64,000 nucleotides of DNA from positions 310,001-374,000 of the forward strand of contig NZ_JAHKSH010000003.1 in assembly GCF_019720895.1 (NCBI RefSeq), in the 5' to 3' direction. Below the pieces are notes generated by a model. That model was given only the letters and a program-made list of their open reading frames with translations. It ran no database searches and had not been told where the DNA came from. This stretch comes from Microbacterium salitolerans (GTDB lineage Bacteria; Actinomycetota; Actinomycetes; Actinomycetales; Microbacteriaceae). The translations under genes were made by a program, and so were the position numbers. Shown piece after piece: positions 63,645 through 64,000 of the stretch. How positions within the stretch are numbered: the stretch's first letter is position 1; the number at the start of each line of letters is the position of its first letter.

Positions 63645-64000
63645 GCGGGCACGGGCTGGCATCGATGCGCGAGTTCCGACGGCACGCGCGGCGCGACGCG
63701 CCGCGGGTGCGCAAGGCGGAGCGCGTCTGGCCGTTCGCGGTCGTCGCGGTGGTCTTCTTCGTCCTCTTCGGCACGATCGGCGCCTTCGTGATCGCGCTTG
63801 CCCTCGACAGCGGCGCCCCCGACCGCCGGGAAGTCTTCCTCAGCGGCGTCGCCATGCTGCTGATCGGGACCGCATTCCTCGGGCTGCTCGTGTCGACGAT
63901 CGTCACGGTGGCCCGCCGCTGGCGCCGTCGCCGCGCGGCCGCCGCCGTCGCGCTCGCACACGGATGGCACTACGCGCTCGAGGGGGATCCGCAGAACTAC
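63641..64000 (+). CDS. membrane protein, truncated by window end
   Basis: 120 codons from GTG at 63641 (overlapping the upstream stop) to the window edge without a stop. Two helices are seen (V-V-A-V-V-F-F-V-L-F-G-T-I-G-A-F-V-I-A-L and V-A-M-L-L-I-G-T-A-F-L-G-L-L-V), with a basic loop R-R-W-R-R-R-R. The family cannot be assigned from this part. Confidence 0.6.
   Translation, partial: MSGHGLASMREFRRHARRDAPRVRKAERVWPFAVVAVVFFVLFGTIGAFVIALALDSGAPDRREVFLSGVAMLLIGTAFLGLLVSTIVTVARRWRRRRAAAAVALAHGWHYALEGDPQNY

Overview
The window is a 64 kb stretch of a high-GC (about 70%) Gram-positive actinobacterial chromosome. Gene content points to Microbacteriaceae, Microbacterium-like: rpmB-rpmG-rpsN in a row, a CopD-CtaG fusion, a bkd operon, GTG starts, and many TANNNT boxes placed 6-7 nt before the start codon as in leaderless transcripts. 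I see no rRNA, CRISPR array, transposase or prophage. The lineage is an inference from gene content.

Layout. 0-5.1 kb: the end of a polymorphic toxin (DNA/RNA non-specific endonuclease) with a YezG-like immunity gene and a second possible immunity gene, a TNT-domain protein, and a group of small envelope and FHA-domain genes. 5.2-13.2 kb: nucleoside deaminase, MocR regulator and DMT exporter starting from overlapping start codons, purB, a WXG100-like protein with an alpha/beta hydrolase, a small membrane protein, and a HisC-type aminotransferase. 13.2-18.4 kb: acyl-CoA synthetase divergent from a branched-chain 2-oxoacid dehydrogenase operon (E1a-E1b-E2). 18.5-30.6 kb: a zinc island. It holds three Zur-like operators, a CobW-family protein, a cysteine-free L36, znuA, znuCB, a Zur/Fur regulator, a UPF0718 permease and DUF1980 pair, and then cysteine-free L28, L33 and S14. 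A SNF2 helicase sits in the middle. 30.7-41.6 kb: AAHS-type MFS transporter, HU, CopD-CtaG, PIF1-like helicase, a serine-hydrolase-fold lipoprotein that has lost its catalytic motifs, a TetR/MFS drug-efflux pair and a YitT protein.

41.8-49.0 kb is the most interesting accessory locus. A GntR/FCD regulator and a palindromic operator precede six co-directional genes: xylose-isomerase-like TIM barrel, DhaK-DhaL kinase, RpiB-like isomerase, 3-hydroxyacyl-CoA-dehydrogenase-like oxidoreductase, triosephosphate-isomerase-like protein, GntP permease. Together these suggest uptake of a sugar acid, oxidation and decarboxylation to erythrulose, and conversion to D-erythrose 4-phosphate. 49.1-56.99 kb: Pcp, malate dehydrogenase, an HTH/SDR pair, and an IclR-controlled operon (permease, CoA-transferase, HMG-CoA-lyase-like) that fits catabolism of 3-hydroxy-3-methylglutarate or a similar branched diacid. 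57-64 kb: tRNA-Gly(CCC), dcd, a DUF559 gene surrounded by repeats, GDPD, TfoX-N and YchJ proteins, DUF418 and DUF1266 proteins, and a partial membrane protein.

Three unrelated families of fixed-length intergenic palindromes (48, 53 and 66 bp) occupy the gaps between genes. The 66-bp family is clustered at 57.8-59.4 kb. The hexamer GGATCC looks strongly over-represented throughout.
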